Source of the DNA: Lentzea pudingi
Lineage (GTDB): Bacteria; Actinomycetota; Actinomycetes; Mycobacteriales; Pseudonocardiaceae
Reading direction: 5' to 3'
NCBI RefSeq assembly: GCF_014646255.1
Contig: NZ_BMNC01000023.1
Location: forward strand, 1-64,000
DNA length: 64,000 nucleotides
Both the position numbers and the translations under genes were made by a program. Below, piece after piece: positions 7,125 through 14,663 of this stretch. Position 1 is the stretch's first letter; each line of letters opens with the position of its first letter. The notes beneath the pieces are model-generated. The model had not been told where the DNA came from. It searched no databases and was given only the letters and a program-made list of their open reading frames with translations.

Positions 7125-8081
7125 GTGCGCGGCCACGATCCGGAGCACAGCGCGCTCCAGCGCGTAGTCGGCGTCGGCCGCCACGCCCTTCACGTCGGCG
7201 TTGAGCCCCGCGACCACCTGCATCGCCTCGGCGAGCCCCGACTGGTCCCAGCCGCGGGACTGGGCCTGCGCCTTCTTGATCTTCCACGGCGGCATGCCGA
7301 GCGGCCCGGCCAGGCTGAACGGGTCGGCGCGACCCACAGCGGACACGCGCGCGACCGTGCGCACCGCGTCCGCCAGCGCGTCCGCGACCAGCACGTGCGG
7401 CACGCCGAGCTGCATGGCCCACCGCAGCGCCTCCATGGCACCGGCCCGGTCACCGACGACGGCCTTCTCCGCGACGGCGAACCCCGTCACCTCGGCCTTG
7501 CCCTGGTGGTAGCGGCGGATCTCCTCGACCGTCACCTTGCCGTCGGTGTCGGAGACGAGCTGCGACGCGGACGCGGCGAGCTCGCGCAGGTTCGTGCCCA
7601 CGGCGTCGATGAGCGTGGCGACGGCCTCCGAGTCGATCTTGCCGCCCGCGCGCCGCACCTCGTTGCGCACGAACGCCTCGCGATCACCCTGCTTGGTGAC
7701 CTTGGCGCACTCCGTGACCGCGGCACCGGCCTTCTTCAGCTGCCCCGGCAGGTCCTTGGCCGCCTTGCTGCGACCACCGCCCGTGTGCACGACGACTAGC
7801 GTGACGCCGTCCGCGGGCGCCTTGACGTAGGAGAGCACCATGTCGGCGATCTCCTTGCTGATGTCCTGCCCGTTCTGCAGGACGATCACGCGGCCCTCCG
7901 CGAACAGCGACGGACTCACCAGTTCGGCGAGCTCCGGAGCCGTGAGATCAGTCACCTGGACGCGGGTCAGATCGGCGGTCGAGTCGACCTCCCGTGCGGC
8001 CTCGAGAGCCGCCCGAACAGCACGTTCGACCAGCAACTCCTCCTCGCCGATGACGAGGTGCAGTGACTCCGGTGCGCTCAC
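7113..8081 (-). CDS. holA: DNA polymerase III subunit delta
   Basis: The protein is about 322 residues. It begins SAPESLHLVIGEEELLVERAV and contains LSYVKAPADGVTLVVVHTGGGRSKAAKDLPGQLKKAGA and the C-terminal clamp-loader part DPFSLAGPLGMPPWKIKKAQAQSRGW, as in actinobacterial HolA (about 320 residues). It opens the beta clamp within the clamp-loader complex. GGAAGG abuts an ATG at 8090 with no spacing but is 9 nt from the GTG at 8081, so GTG is preferred. It matches the mycobacterial order (holA next to comEC/comEA and opposite rpsT), but thrC and three other genes now separate holA from comEC. Confidence 0.92.
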   Translation of the reverse strand: MSAPESLHLVIGEEELLVERAVRAALEAAREVDSTADLTRVQVTDLTAPELAELVSPSLFAEGRVIVLQNGQDISKEIADMVLSYVKAPADGVTLVVVHTGGGRSKAAKDLPGQLKKAGAAVTECAKVTKQGDREAFVRNEVRRAGGKIDSEAVATLIDAVGTNLRELAASASQLVSDTDGKVTVEEIRRYHQGKAEVTGFAVAEKAVVGDRAGAMEALRWAMQLGVPHVLVADALADAVRTVARVSAVGRADPFSLAGPLGMPPWKIKKAQAQSRGWDQSGLAEAMQVVAGLNADVKGVAADADYALERAVLRIVAAHSRR

Positions 8082-8168
8082 GCTCCGCATCCTTCCACGT
8101 CCCGGATCGTGGACGATGGTGGCCGCGCGGCGGACTGTTGCCGTAGCTTGGTGACCACAACTGAACAC

Positions 8169-8314
8169 CGCTCATCCAGAGGGGCAGAGGGAACGGCCCG
8201 AAGAAGCCCCGGCAACCGGCGTCAGCGCCATGCGCAGAACCTTGTGCAGAGCTATGCGCAGACGATCACGGTGCCAATTCCGACCCGTTCGATATTCGCG
8301 GGAAAGATGAGGAG
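8169..8314 (+). ncRNA. SAM riboswitch (S-box, SAM-I clan) in the thrC leader
   Basis: The conserved core is present in order. It includes GGGGCAGAGGGAACGGCCC, GAAGCCCCGGCAACC, GGTGCCAATTCCGACCCG and GGGAAAGATGAG. P1 is exact: CTCATC (8171-8176) pairs with GATGAG (8306-8311). P2 pairs GGGGC (8181-8185) with GCCCC (8206-8210). The P1 3' strand overlaps the thrC Shine-Dalgarno GAGGAG (8309-8314), so SAM binding should hide the ribosome binding site and switch translation off. There is no terminator stem. The P3 region is unusual in carrying repeated ATGCGCAG-type strings. Confidence 0.92.
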
Positions 8315-8324
8315 ATACCTCGCG

Positions 8325-9581
8325 ATGACTGCTGTCACTGTGCCCACGAGCACGAAGTTCGACCTCGGCCCTGCCCGGGCACTGCTGTGCCGGGAGTGTG
8401 GGAATGAGACCCCTCTCGCTCCTGAGTACGCCTGTCTCGAGTGTTTCGGGCCGCTGGAAGTGGCCTACGACTTCGGGAAGATCCGGCGCGAGGACATCGA
8501 GGCCGGCCCCAGGTCCATCTGGCGCTACCGCGGCCTCCTCCCCGTTCCGTCCACTGTGGAACAGCACCCGAACACCGATCCCGGCGGCACCCGCCTGGTC
8601 GAGGCGCACAACCTCGCCAAGGCCCTGGGCGTCCGCAAGATCTGGGTGAAGGACGACACCGGCAACCCCACGCACTCGTTCAAGGACCGCGTCGTCGGCG
8701 TCGCGCTCGCCGCCGCCCGCGAACTCGGCTTCAAGGTGCTGGCCTGCCCGTCCACCGGCAACCTGGCGAACGCCGTCGCCGCGGCCGCCGCCCGCGCGGG
8801 CTGGAAGTCCGTCGTTCTCGTGCCCTCCAACCTCGAGCGCGCCAAGATCCTCATGAGCGCGGTGTACGAAGGCGCCCTGATCGCCGTCGACGGCAACTAC
8901 GACGACGTGAACCGCCTCGCCCAGGAGCTCGCCGCGGAGAACGAGGACTGGGCGTTCGTGAACGTCAACGTCCGCCCGTACTACGCGGAAGGCTCGAAGA
9001 CGCTCGGCTACGAGGTCGCCGAGCAGCTCGGCTGGCGCCTGCCCGACCAGATCGTCGTGCCGATCGCGTCCGGCTCGCAGCTCACCAAGGTCGACAAGGC
9101 GTTCCGCGAACTCGGCCAGCTCGACCTCGTCGAAGCCTCGCCGTACAAGGTGTTCGGCGCGCAGGCCACCGGCTGCTCCCCGATCTCCGCCGCCTTCAAG
9201 GCGGGCCACGACGTCATCCGCCCGGTCCGCCCGGACACCATCGCCCGCTCGCTGGCGATCGGCGCCCCGGCCGACGGCCCGTACGTGCTCGACGCCGTCC
9301 GCCGCACCAACGGCGCCATCGAGGACGTGACCGACGAAGAGGTCGTCGAGGGCATCAAGCTGCTCGCCCGCACCGAGGGCATCTTCGCCGAGACCGCCGG
9401 CGGCGTGACCGTCGCGACGGCGAAGAAGCTGATCGAGTCGGGCCAGCTCGACCCCGACGCCGAGACCGTGCTGCTGATCACCGGCGACGGCCTCAAGACC
9501 CTCGACGCGCTCGGCGACACGATCGGCCCGCGCGCCACGGTCCCGCCGTCGGCCGAGGCCGTCATCAAGGCACTGGGTTAA
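8325..9581 (+). CDS. thrC: Threonine synthase, stand-alone, SAM-riboswitch controlled
   Basis: The 418-residue PLP enzyme of fold type II has the Schiff-base lysine in NPTHSFKDRVVG (Lys at about 120) and the SxGN phosphate loop CPSTGNLANAV. An N-terminal Cys-rich segment (LLCRECGNETPLAPEYACLECFG) resembles the zinc-ribbon-like start of long bacterial threonine synthases. It should convert O-phosphohomoserine to threonine. The ATG at 8325 is 10 nt after GAGGAG. It is not linked to hom or thrB. Control by a SAM-OFF riboswitch is odd for threonine synthesis and hints at a methionine-related role, or at diversion of O-phosphohomoserine (inference). A strong terminator follows. Confidence 0.9.
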   Translation: MTAVTVPTSTKFDLGPARALLCRECGNETPLAPEYACLECFGPLEVAYDFGKIRREDIEAGPRSIWRYRGLLPVPSTVEQHPNTDPGGTRLVEAHNLAKALGVRKIWVKDDTGNPTHSFKDRVVGVALAAARELGFKVLACPSTGNLANAVAAAAARAGWKSVVLVPSNLERAKILMSAVYEGALIAVDGNYDDVNRLAQELAAENEDWAFVNVNVRPYYAEGSKTLGYEVAEQLGWRLPDQIVVPIASGSQLTKVDKAFRELGQLDLVEASPYKVFGAQATGCSPISAAFKAGHDVIRPVRPDTIARSLAIGAPADGPYVLDAVRRTNGAIEDVTDEEVVEGIKLLARTEGIFAETAGGVTVATAKKLIESGQLDPDAETVLLITGDGLKTLDALGDTIGPRATVPPSAEAVIKALG

Positions 9582-9594
9582 TCACCTCCTCTCG

Positions 9595-9630
9595 GCGGCT
9601 CGGGGACGCGCGTGCGTTCCCGAGCCGCTT
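9595..9630 (+). terminator. Terminator of thrC
   Basis: GCGGCTCGGG (9595-9604) and CCCGAGCCGC (9619-9628) form a perfect 10-bp stem 13 bases after the stop. Only two Ts follow. Confidence 0.8.
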
Positions 9631-9666
9631 CAGTCCGGTCATCAGGGGATCTGGCATGCTCCAGGC

Positions 9667-10173
9667 GTGGATCTGTGCCCCTTGTGCTCCGCGCCGCTGA
9701 CCGGCCGGACCGTGCGCGAGGCCTCGCCGGATGACCCTCTTCGCGCACGCCGCAAGGAGGTGCGCGAGCTGAGGCAATGCGTTCCATGCCGCCACCTCGT
9801 CTGGCGACCTGAACGCGACACCGGTCCGTGGTCCGACGGCGGTCCGCTTCTCCCCGAGCACGACTACCTGTTCGCGACCCTGCAACCACTGCCCGAACCG
9901 TGGGCTGTGGTCAAAGACCCGCAGACGAGAGCCGACCTGGAAGCACAGCTGCGCACCGAGGTCGCGGGCGGACATCCGTTGTACGGCAAGAAGGTCATCG
10001 CAGTCGCCCGCTGCGAGCGCTGCGACGAGGTCGTGTACAGCGTTGAGGAAGACCCCGGCTGGTTTGCTCAGGTCCACCTCACGTGGCGATCAACTCCGGA
10101 CCGACCACCATGGCCGTGGACGGAGCGCCTGTTGCTGCCGTTGACCACGAGCCTTCTCGACCACGGCCACTGA
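9667..10173 (+). CDS. Hypothetical zinc-ribbon-like protein
   Basis: The product is 168 residues, not recognised. It has three CxxC pairs, CPLC at residues 4-7, CVPC near 38 and CERC near 116, which look like zinc knuckles. The start is GTG. The C-terminal end (TWRSTPDRPPWPWTERLLLPLTTSLLDHGH) overlaps, on the other strand, the far end of the comEC frame. The opposite-strand reading was rejected because it lacks any family signature while the cysteine pairs here are regularly spaced. Confidence 0.55.
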   Translation: MDLCPLCSAPLTGRTVREASPDDPLRARRKEVRELRQCVPCRHLVWRPERDTGPWSDGGPLLPEHDYLFATLQPLPEPWAVVKDPQTRADLEAQLRTEVAGGHPLYGKKVIAVARCERCDEVVYSVEEDPGWFAQVHLTWRSTPDRPPWPWTERLLLPLTTSLLDHGH

Positions 10174-12923
10174 TCCTGCCGGCTCACAAAGCGATCGCGT
10201 CCGTCTTGAGCCAGCCCGTGCGCGGGAAGCGCTGCAGGCCGGCCACCACGTGCGGCCCGACCGGCTCCACGGCCGCGCGCCACGCCACGACCCGTTGCGG
10301 CCACGGGGCTTCCGCCTTGAGCGCGTTGTAGTGGTAGTCGTGCCAGACGTCCGGCGCCACCCGCAGCTCGTCGTCGAACACCCGCTCGGCGACGAGGTCG
10401 TACGCCTCCTCCGGTGTCTCCGCCTTCGTCGGCGGCAGCACATGCGTGGTCACCGCCCTGTGGGTGACGGCGCGAGTGCCGTCTTCGAGCGTTTCGCAGA
10501 TGTAGTAACCGAAATCGGGTTTCAGTTCGTCGTGCGGCCACGGCGTCGCCGAGTAGTTCGTCTGCCACAGCGCCCACGCGAGCCCTGGCGTGCCACCGGG
10601 AATCGGGTAGCGCGCGTTGAACAACCTGACCCAGACCATCTCTTCTCCTTCGTACGATTCGGTTTCCCGGCAACACCGCCAGGTCTCCGTCCTTGTCCGT
10701 GCGCAACACCAACGCACCTCCAGTCCGCAGCAAGTCAACGACGTGCGGACTCGGGTGCCCGTACCTGTTGCCCGCGCCGACGCTCACCAGCGCGACCCGA
10801 GGCCGTACGGCCTTCAGGAACGCGGGCAGCGAGGACCGCGACCCGTGGTGCGGCACCTTGAGCACCTCGGCGTTCAGGTCCCGCTCCCCCAGCAACGCCG
10901 CCTGACCGGCCAGTTCGACGTCGCCGGTGAGCAGCACCCGGCCCGCCCTCGTGTGCGCCCTGAGCACGAGCGAGTAGTCGTTCACCGTCGTGTTCCCGTC
11001 CTCGGCGACCGGCGGCCGCCTCGGTCCCAGCACCTCCAACTCCAGTCCTGGCAAGGCGAACCGCTCGCCCGCCTTCGGCTCCACGACCCGCACGTTCCGA
11101 GCGCGAACCCGTTCGCTGACCTCCCTCCACGCCCACGCGGGCTCCTTGAGCGGCCCGACGGCCACCGCTCCCACCGCACGCCCGGTGAGCACGGCGTCGA
11201 GACCGCCGACGTGGTCCGCGTGCAGGTGCGTCAGCACCACCAGCGGAATCTTCTTGATCCCCAACGTCTTCAAGCACCGGTCGACCGCACCGGGATCGGG
11301 CCCGGTGTCGACCAGCACCGCCGTGTCGGCGGCATCGGTGGCGAGGACCAGCGCGTCGCCCTGACCCACGTCGCAGTTGACGACCTTCCACCCGGCTGGC
11401 GGCCAGACCGGCGCCACGACTCTCAGCGGCACCAGCACCACGAACACGCCGACGAGCACCGCGACAACCAACGTCCGCGTCTTCTTGAACCGCACCAGCA
11501 ACACGACCGCCGCTGTCACGCCGGTCAGCGCGAGCGCTCCGACCCAGCCGTCCGGCCAGCCGACCGCCGCACCGGGCACGGCCGACGCCTGCCGCCCGAC
11601 CGCGATCAGCCAACTCACAGCAGGCCCAGCGACGTGCGTGACAACCTCGGCCACCTGGGGCGAGAGCGGCGCGACAGCCGCCGCCAGCACACCCAGCACC
11701 GTCGCCGGCGCGACCACCGGCCCAGCCACGAGGTTCGCCACCACCGACACGAGGCTCACCTGCCCGGACAGCCCCGCCACCACCGGAGCAGTGGCCAGGC
11801 TCGCGGCCATCGGCACGACGATCGCCTCAGCCAGCCCGTTCGGCACGCCACGCCGTTTCAGCGCCCGCGCCCACTTCGGCGCGACGAGCACCAAAGCCGC
11901 CGTCGCCACCACGGACAACGCGAACCCCGGATCACCACCCAGCGCCGGATCGTGCAGCACCAGGACGAGCACCGCCGTCGCAAGGCTCGGCACAGCGGAC
12001 CGCTGCCGGCCCAGAACCAACGCCAGCAACGCCACAGCACCCATGACGGCAGCCCTGAGCACACTCGGCTCCGGCCCTGCCAGGACGACGAACCCGACCA
12101 GCGCCACCAGCGCCGCGCCGGCCGCCGGACGCGGCCCGAGCCGTCTGGTGAGCAGGTAGACCGCCCCGCAGATGATCGCCAGGTTCGCCCCGCTCACCGC
12201 GAGCAGATGGGCAAGACCCGCCGTCCGGAACTCCTCCACGATGCGCGGCACCATCTGCTCGGTGTCGCCCACGACGAGCGCCGGCAGGAGCCCGGCCTCC
12301 TCGTCGTCGAGAACCTCGCTGGCCTGCCTCAGGCCGTCCCTGAGGTCGCCGGCCCACGTCTGCCAGACCGGCGGCGGCTGCACGTCCTGCGGCGGACCGC
12401 GCACCCGCAGCAACGCCGACGCCAGATCGCCGCCCTGGGGTGGCGCGAGCGTGCCTCTCACCGTGACCTTCTGCCCTGGCAACAGATCCCGCCACTTGTC
12501 CGCCGGAGCGAACAGCACGAGCTGCGCACCGTTCGCCGTCGCCTTGATCACGACGTTCTCCACTCCCGCCCGGGTGCCGCCGAAGCCCGCGGCCCGGATG
12601 CCTTTCGGTCTGGTGGTGAGCTCGACCGTGAGGGTGGTGCTGCGGCCTTCGTCAGCCGCCAGGCGGAGTGGGTGGGACTCGGCTCGCAGGACGTTGCCGC
12701 CCACCCAGGCCGCGGCCACCGGTCCGGAGATCAGGAGGGCTATCGCGCAGGTCTTGGTCCACCAGGCCCTGCGCCACGCTGTGAGGCCGATGGCTCCTGC
12801 TGCCAGGCCGGTGAGCACTGCGACCTGCCAGCTCAGGAAGAGCCCGGCCACGGCGGTCGTCCAGACCGCGGCTGCTGCGGGGACCAGGCGGTAGTCATGG
12901 GTTATCGGGTGGTTGCGAGCCAT
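10068..12923 (-). CDS. comEC: ComEC/Rec2 DNA-uptake channel protein
   Basis: N-terminal hydrophobic helices lead into the competence domain (EEAGLLPALVVGDTEQMVPRIVEEFRTAGLAHLLAVSGANLAIICG) and a multi-span membrane part. A metallo-beta-lactamase domain with the HxHxDH motif THLHADHVGGLD follows at about residue 565, with PHHGSRSSLPAFL and RYGHPSPHVV after it. ComEC carries single-stranded DNA across the membrane during transformation. A typical protein would end near residue 765 (DGDLAVLPGNRIV). The frame stays open for about 185 more codons to 10068, reading through the 151-residue gene out of phase. That tail has no domain character, so either the native stop was lost by a small indel or the tail is real. 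GGGGAGG precedes the ATG. Confidence 0.85.
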   Translation of the reverse strand: MARNHPITHDYRLVPAAAAVWTTAVAGLFLSWQVAVLTGLAAGAIGLTAWRRAWWTKTCAIALLISGPVAAAWVGGNVLRAESHPLRLAADEGRSTTLTVELTTRPKGIRAAGFGGTRAGVENVVIKATANGAQLVLFAPADKWRDLLPGQKVTVRGTLAPPQGGDLASALLRVRGPPQDVQPPPVWQTWAGDLRDGLRQASEVLDDEEAGLLPALVVGDTEQMVPRIVEEFRTAGLAHLLAVSGANLAIICGAVYLLTRRLGPRPAAGAALVALVGFVVLAGPEPSVLRAAVMGAVALLALVLGRQRSAVPSLATAVLVLVLHDPALGGDPGFALSVVATAALVLVAPKWARALKRRGVPNGLAEAIVVPMAASLATAPVVAGLSGQVSLVSVVANLVAGPVVAPATVLGVLAAAVAPLSPQVAEVVTHVAGPAVSWLIAVGRQASAVPGAAVGWPDGWVGALALTGVTAAVVLLVRFKKTRTLVVAVLVGVFVVLVPLRVVAPVWPPAGWKVVNCDVGQGDALVLATDAADTAVLVDTGPDPGAVDRCLKTLGIKKIPLVVLTHLHADHVGGLDAVLTGRAVGAVAVGPLKEPAWAWREVSERVRARNVRVVEPKAGERFALPGLELEVLGPRRPPVAEDGNTTVNDYSLVLRAHTRAGRVLLTGDVELAGQAALLGERDLNAEVLKVPHHGSRSSLPAFLKAVRPRVALVSVGAGNRYGHPSPHVVDLLRTGGALVLRTDKDGDLAVLPGNRIVRRRRDGLGQVVQRALPDSRWHARARVGAVADELLGDAVAARRTETRFRLLHLRNARRRHSRRHPQGGDHACAAADEGGDTGGGVRPRRRAGVRRRAAGGAGRLARLPLQRAQGGSPVAATGRGVARGRGAGRAARGGRPAALPAHGLAQDGRDRFVSRQDQWPWSRRLVVNGSNRRSVHGHGGRSGVDRHVRWT
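10184..10639 (-). CDS. Conserved hypothetical protein downstream of comEC
   Basis: The 151-residue protein begins MVWVRLFNARYPIPGGTPGLAW and is aromatic-rich (DVWHDYHYNAL), with no family recognised. GGAG within AAGGAGAAGAG directly precedes the ATG. It lies entirely inside the 3' extension of the comEC reading frame, but in a different frame, so it either begins before comEC ends or comEC has lost its true stop. Codon use looks coding in this frame. Confidence 0.6.
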   Translation of the reverse strand: MVWVRLFNARYPIPGGTPGLAWALWQTNYSATPWPHDELKPDFGYYICETLEDGTRAVTHRAVTTHVLPPTKAETPEEAYDLVAERVFDDELRVAPDVWHDYHYNALKAEAPWPQRVVAWRAAVEPVGPHVVAGLQRFPRTGWLKTDAIAL

Positions 12924-13566
12924 ACGGGCCTCCCCTGGCCGGTGGGAGGTCTCGGGTCAGGGGTGGGGCTGCCTTGGCGCGGCTGTGGGAGTTTCGGGAG
13001 ATGGGGACGGGATCGGTGCTGGGTCGGGTGGGGCTGGATCTGGGGGCGTTTGGCGGTGGGGTGGTGCCAGGTGGTGTCGATGCGGGAGGGGCGGGTGATG
13101 CGGGCTGAGGGCATGGCTGACTCCGATCTGGGAGGTGGGGCGGGCGCTGGGTGGGGCGGGCGCTGGGGTGGGGCGGGCGCCGGGTGCGGAGGGCGCCGGG
13201 TGCAGAGGGGATGGGCGGGGATTGCGCGGCGGGAAGGAGATGGGTGGGGAGGGGATGGGTGGGATTGGTGATTGGGACTGGGGTCGGGGCACGGCGGGGT
13301 GGCGGGTGCGGCATGGGTGGGGCATGGCGGAGTTGGGGCACGGCGGAGTTAAGGCGCCGGGACGAGTGGAGTCGGGCTGGGTGCCCAACGGGTTGTGTCG
13401 CTGGGGGCGGGAAAGACCGGCGAGTGAGATTGGAGCGGGTGCGCAGGGCTGGGTGCGCGGCGCGGAGTTGTGCGGCAGAGACGGTGGAACCGGTCAGTGA
13501 AGCCGGGAGCGTTGGCGCTGGGGCGTGCTGGCGTTGCGAGGCGGGGTTTGTTGGTGTGGCAGGGGT
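12924..13566. other. G-rich/C-rich low-complexity spacer inside the competence operon
   Basis: About 640 bases hold no convincing gene. The plus strand is packed with runs of three or more G, so the comEA-to-comEC transcript (minus strand) would be C-rich and G-poor over several hundred bases. Proline-rich frames on the minus strand are composition artefacts. The stretch contains the 16-nt repeats at 13142-13206 and a pair of GGGCAYGGCGGAGTT copies near 13320-13350. Confidence 0.6.
13142..13206. repeat. Four degenerate 16-17 nt tandem repeats
   Basis: Units GGGCGCTGGGTGGGGC, GGGCGCTGGGGTGGGGC, GGGCGCCGGGTGCGGA and GGGCGCCGGGTGCAGA follow head to tail. They look like a slippage-generated minisatellite within the G-rich spacer. 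Confidence 0.75.
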
Positions 13567-13881
13567 TTACGGTCGGTGGACGGTTGCGGTGCAGATGCGG
13601 CAGGGGCGTTGCATCAGGACTGGCGGGACTGTGAGCGGGGCGGGCGGGGACGGGCTTGGTGGGGGTGGCGGTGAGGCGGCGGCCAGTAGGTGGCGGAGGG
13701 CTGTGGCCAGGGGGCGGGGGCGGCGGTGGGGCGGGGTTGGGGAGCGGTGGAGGGGGAACGTGAGAGTCAGTGGGCGGATTAGGTGGGTGTGGTCTGCCGG
13801 TGGTGGGGGTGCGGCGGTCAGGTGGCGGTATTGGGCCCTTGTGCGGTGGTAGAGGGCCAGGGCCCTGGTGGCGAGGGTCAT
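13567..13881 (-). CDS. Small hypothetical protein coupled to comEA
   Basis: The frame of 104 codons begins with an ATG that overlaps the comEA stop as ATGA, the standard coupling geometry in this genome. The N-terminal part (MTLATRALALYHRTRAQYRHL) looks plausible. The middle is proline-rich, which the C-rich composition alone would give, and the end is CRICTATVHRP. No family is recognised. It may be a real short gene or a chance frame. Confidence 0.35.
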   Translation of the reverse strand: MTLATRALALYHRTRAQYRHLTAAPPPPADHTHLIRPLTLTFPLHRSPTPPHRRPRPLATALRHLLAAASPPPPPSPSPPAPLTVPPVLMQRPCRICTATVHRP

Positions 13882-14576
13882 GTGTGGACCAGGTCGGCGA
13901 GCTTGGCCAGTTTCGACTCGCCTATGCCTTCCACGTCGCGTAGCTGGTCCACTGAGGCGAACGGGCCTTTGCGGGTGCGGTGGTCGACGATGCGTTGAGC
14001 CGTCACCGGGCCTACGCCGGGGAGGGCGTCCAGTTCGGTCGTTGTGGCGGAGTTCAGGTTCAGCTTCGGCTGGGTGCCGCCTGCCTGGGGCGCGCCTGGT
14101 TGGAGTGGGGGTGGGATGCCCACCGCTATCTGTTCGCCGTCGGTGAGTTTGCGGGCCAGGTTCAGGTTGTGGAGGTTCGTGCCCGGTTTCACGCCTCCGG
14201 CCAGGCGGATGGCGTCGGCGACCCTGGCGCCCGACGGCGCGGTGACGAGGCCTGGGCTGGCGACCTCGCCGACCACGTTCACGACCAGTTCGGGAGCCGG
14301 CGCGGAGGTGCTCACGAGTGCGAGGGCCGGGGCCGGTTCGGCGGCGGGGCTCTGCCACCAGCTGCCCAGGCCTATCACGGTGCACGCCACGGCCACACCG
14401 GCGGCGAGCAGGCCACGGCGTGGGAGCCGCGGCAGGCGGAAACGGCGAGTGGGCGGGCCGTGTTCGTCCGAGTCCTCTGATCGTGCGTAGACCAGGGTCG
14501 GGTCGGCTCTCACCTTGTCGGCCAGGGCGGCCAGGCGTTCGGTCGGGAGGGAGTCCTGGTGGGAGCGGGGGAACAT
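13878..14576 (-). CDS. comEA: ComEA, helix-hairpin-helix DNA receptor for competence
   Basis: The 232-residue protein has a cytoplasmic N-terminus ending in basic residues (RRFRLPRLPRRG) and one transmembrane segment (LLAAGVAVACTVIGLGSW). An SLBB domain (VVNVVGEVASPGLVTAPSGARVADAI) follows, then a C-terminal pair of HhH motifs (LNLNSATTTELDALPGVGPVTAQRIVDHR and VEGIGESKLAKLADLV). It binds incoming double-stranded DNA and hands it to ComEC. Order and strand match mycobacterial comEA-comEC, but about 950 bases now separate the two genes. Confidence 0.93.
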   Translation of the reverse strand: MFPRSHQDSLPTERLAALADKVRADPTLVYARSEDSDEHGPPTRRFRLPRLPRRGLLAAGVAVACTVIGLGSWWQSPAAEPAPALALVSTSAPAPELVVNVVGEVASPGLVTAPSGARVADAIRLAGGVKPGTNLHNLNLARKLTDGEQIAVGIPPPLQPGAPQAGGTQPKLNLNSATTTELDALPGVGPVTAQRIVDHRTRKGPFASVDQLRDVEGIGESKLAKLADLVHT

Positions 14577-14663
14577 GCGAGCGACGTTACGGAGCGGGGC
14601 GGGCGGGGAGGTGGGGTGAACTCCGGGGCTGTGGATTACTCGCGGGTTGTGGACAGGTCGCGA

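Noticed and set aside
8169..8314. SAM-IV class for the thrC leader riboswitch
   Set aside because: The 3' part (GGTGCCAATTCC ... AAAGATGAG) closes P1 in the SAM-I manner, so SAM-I is the better fit.
9565..10077. Minus-strand frame of 170 codons opposite the zinc-ribbon gene
   Set aside because: It has no recognisable features and runs across the thrC terminator, whereas the plus frame has regularly spaced CxxC pairs.
10617..13271. 884-codon plus-strand frame opposite comEC
   Set aside because: Arg/His/Gln-rich shadow. ComEC on the other strand has all family motifs.
12895..13341. Proline-rich minus-strand frames in the G-rich spacer
   Set aside because: They result from CCN codons in C-rich DNA. 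No start with a ribosome binding site, and no domain.
13142..13350. Repeats in the G-rich spacer as a CRISPR array
   Set aside because: Units are contiguous and degenerate with no unique spacers, and no cas genes are near.
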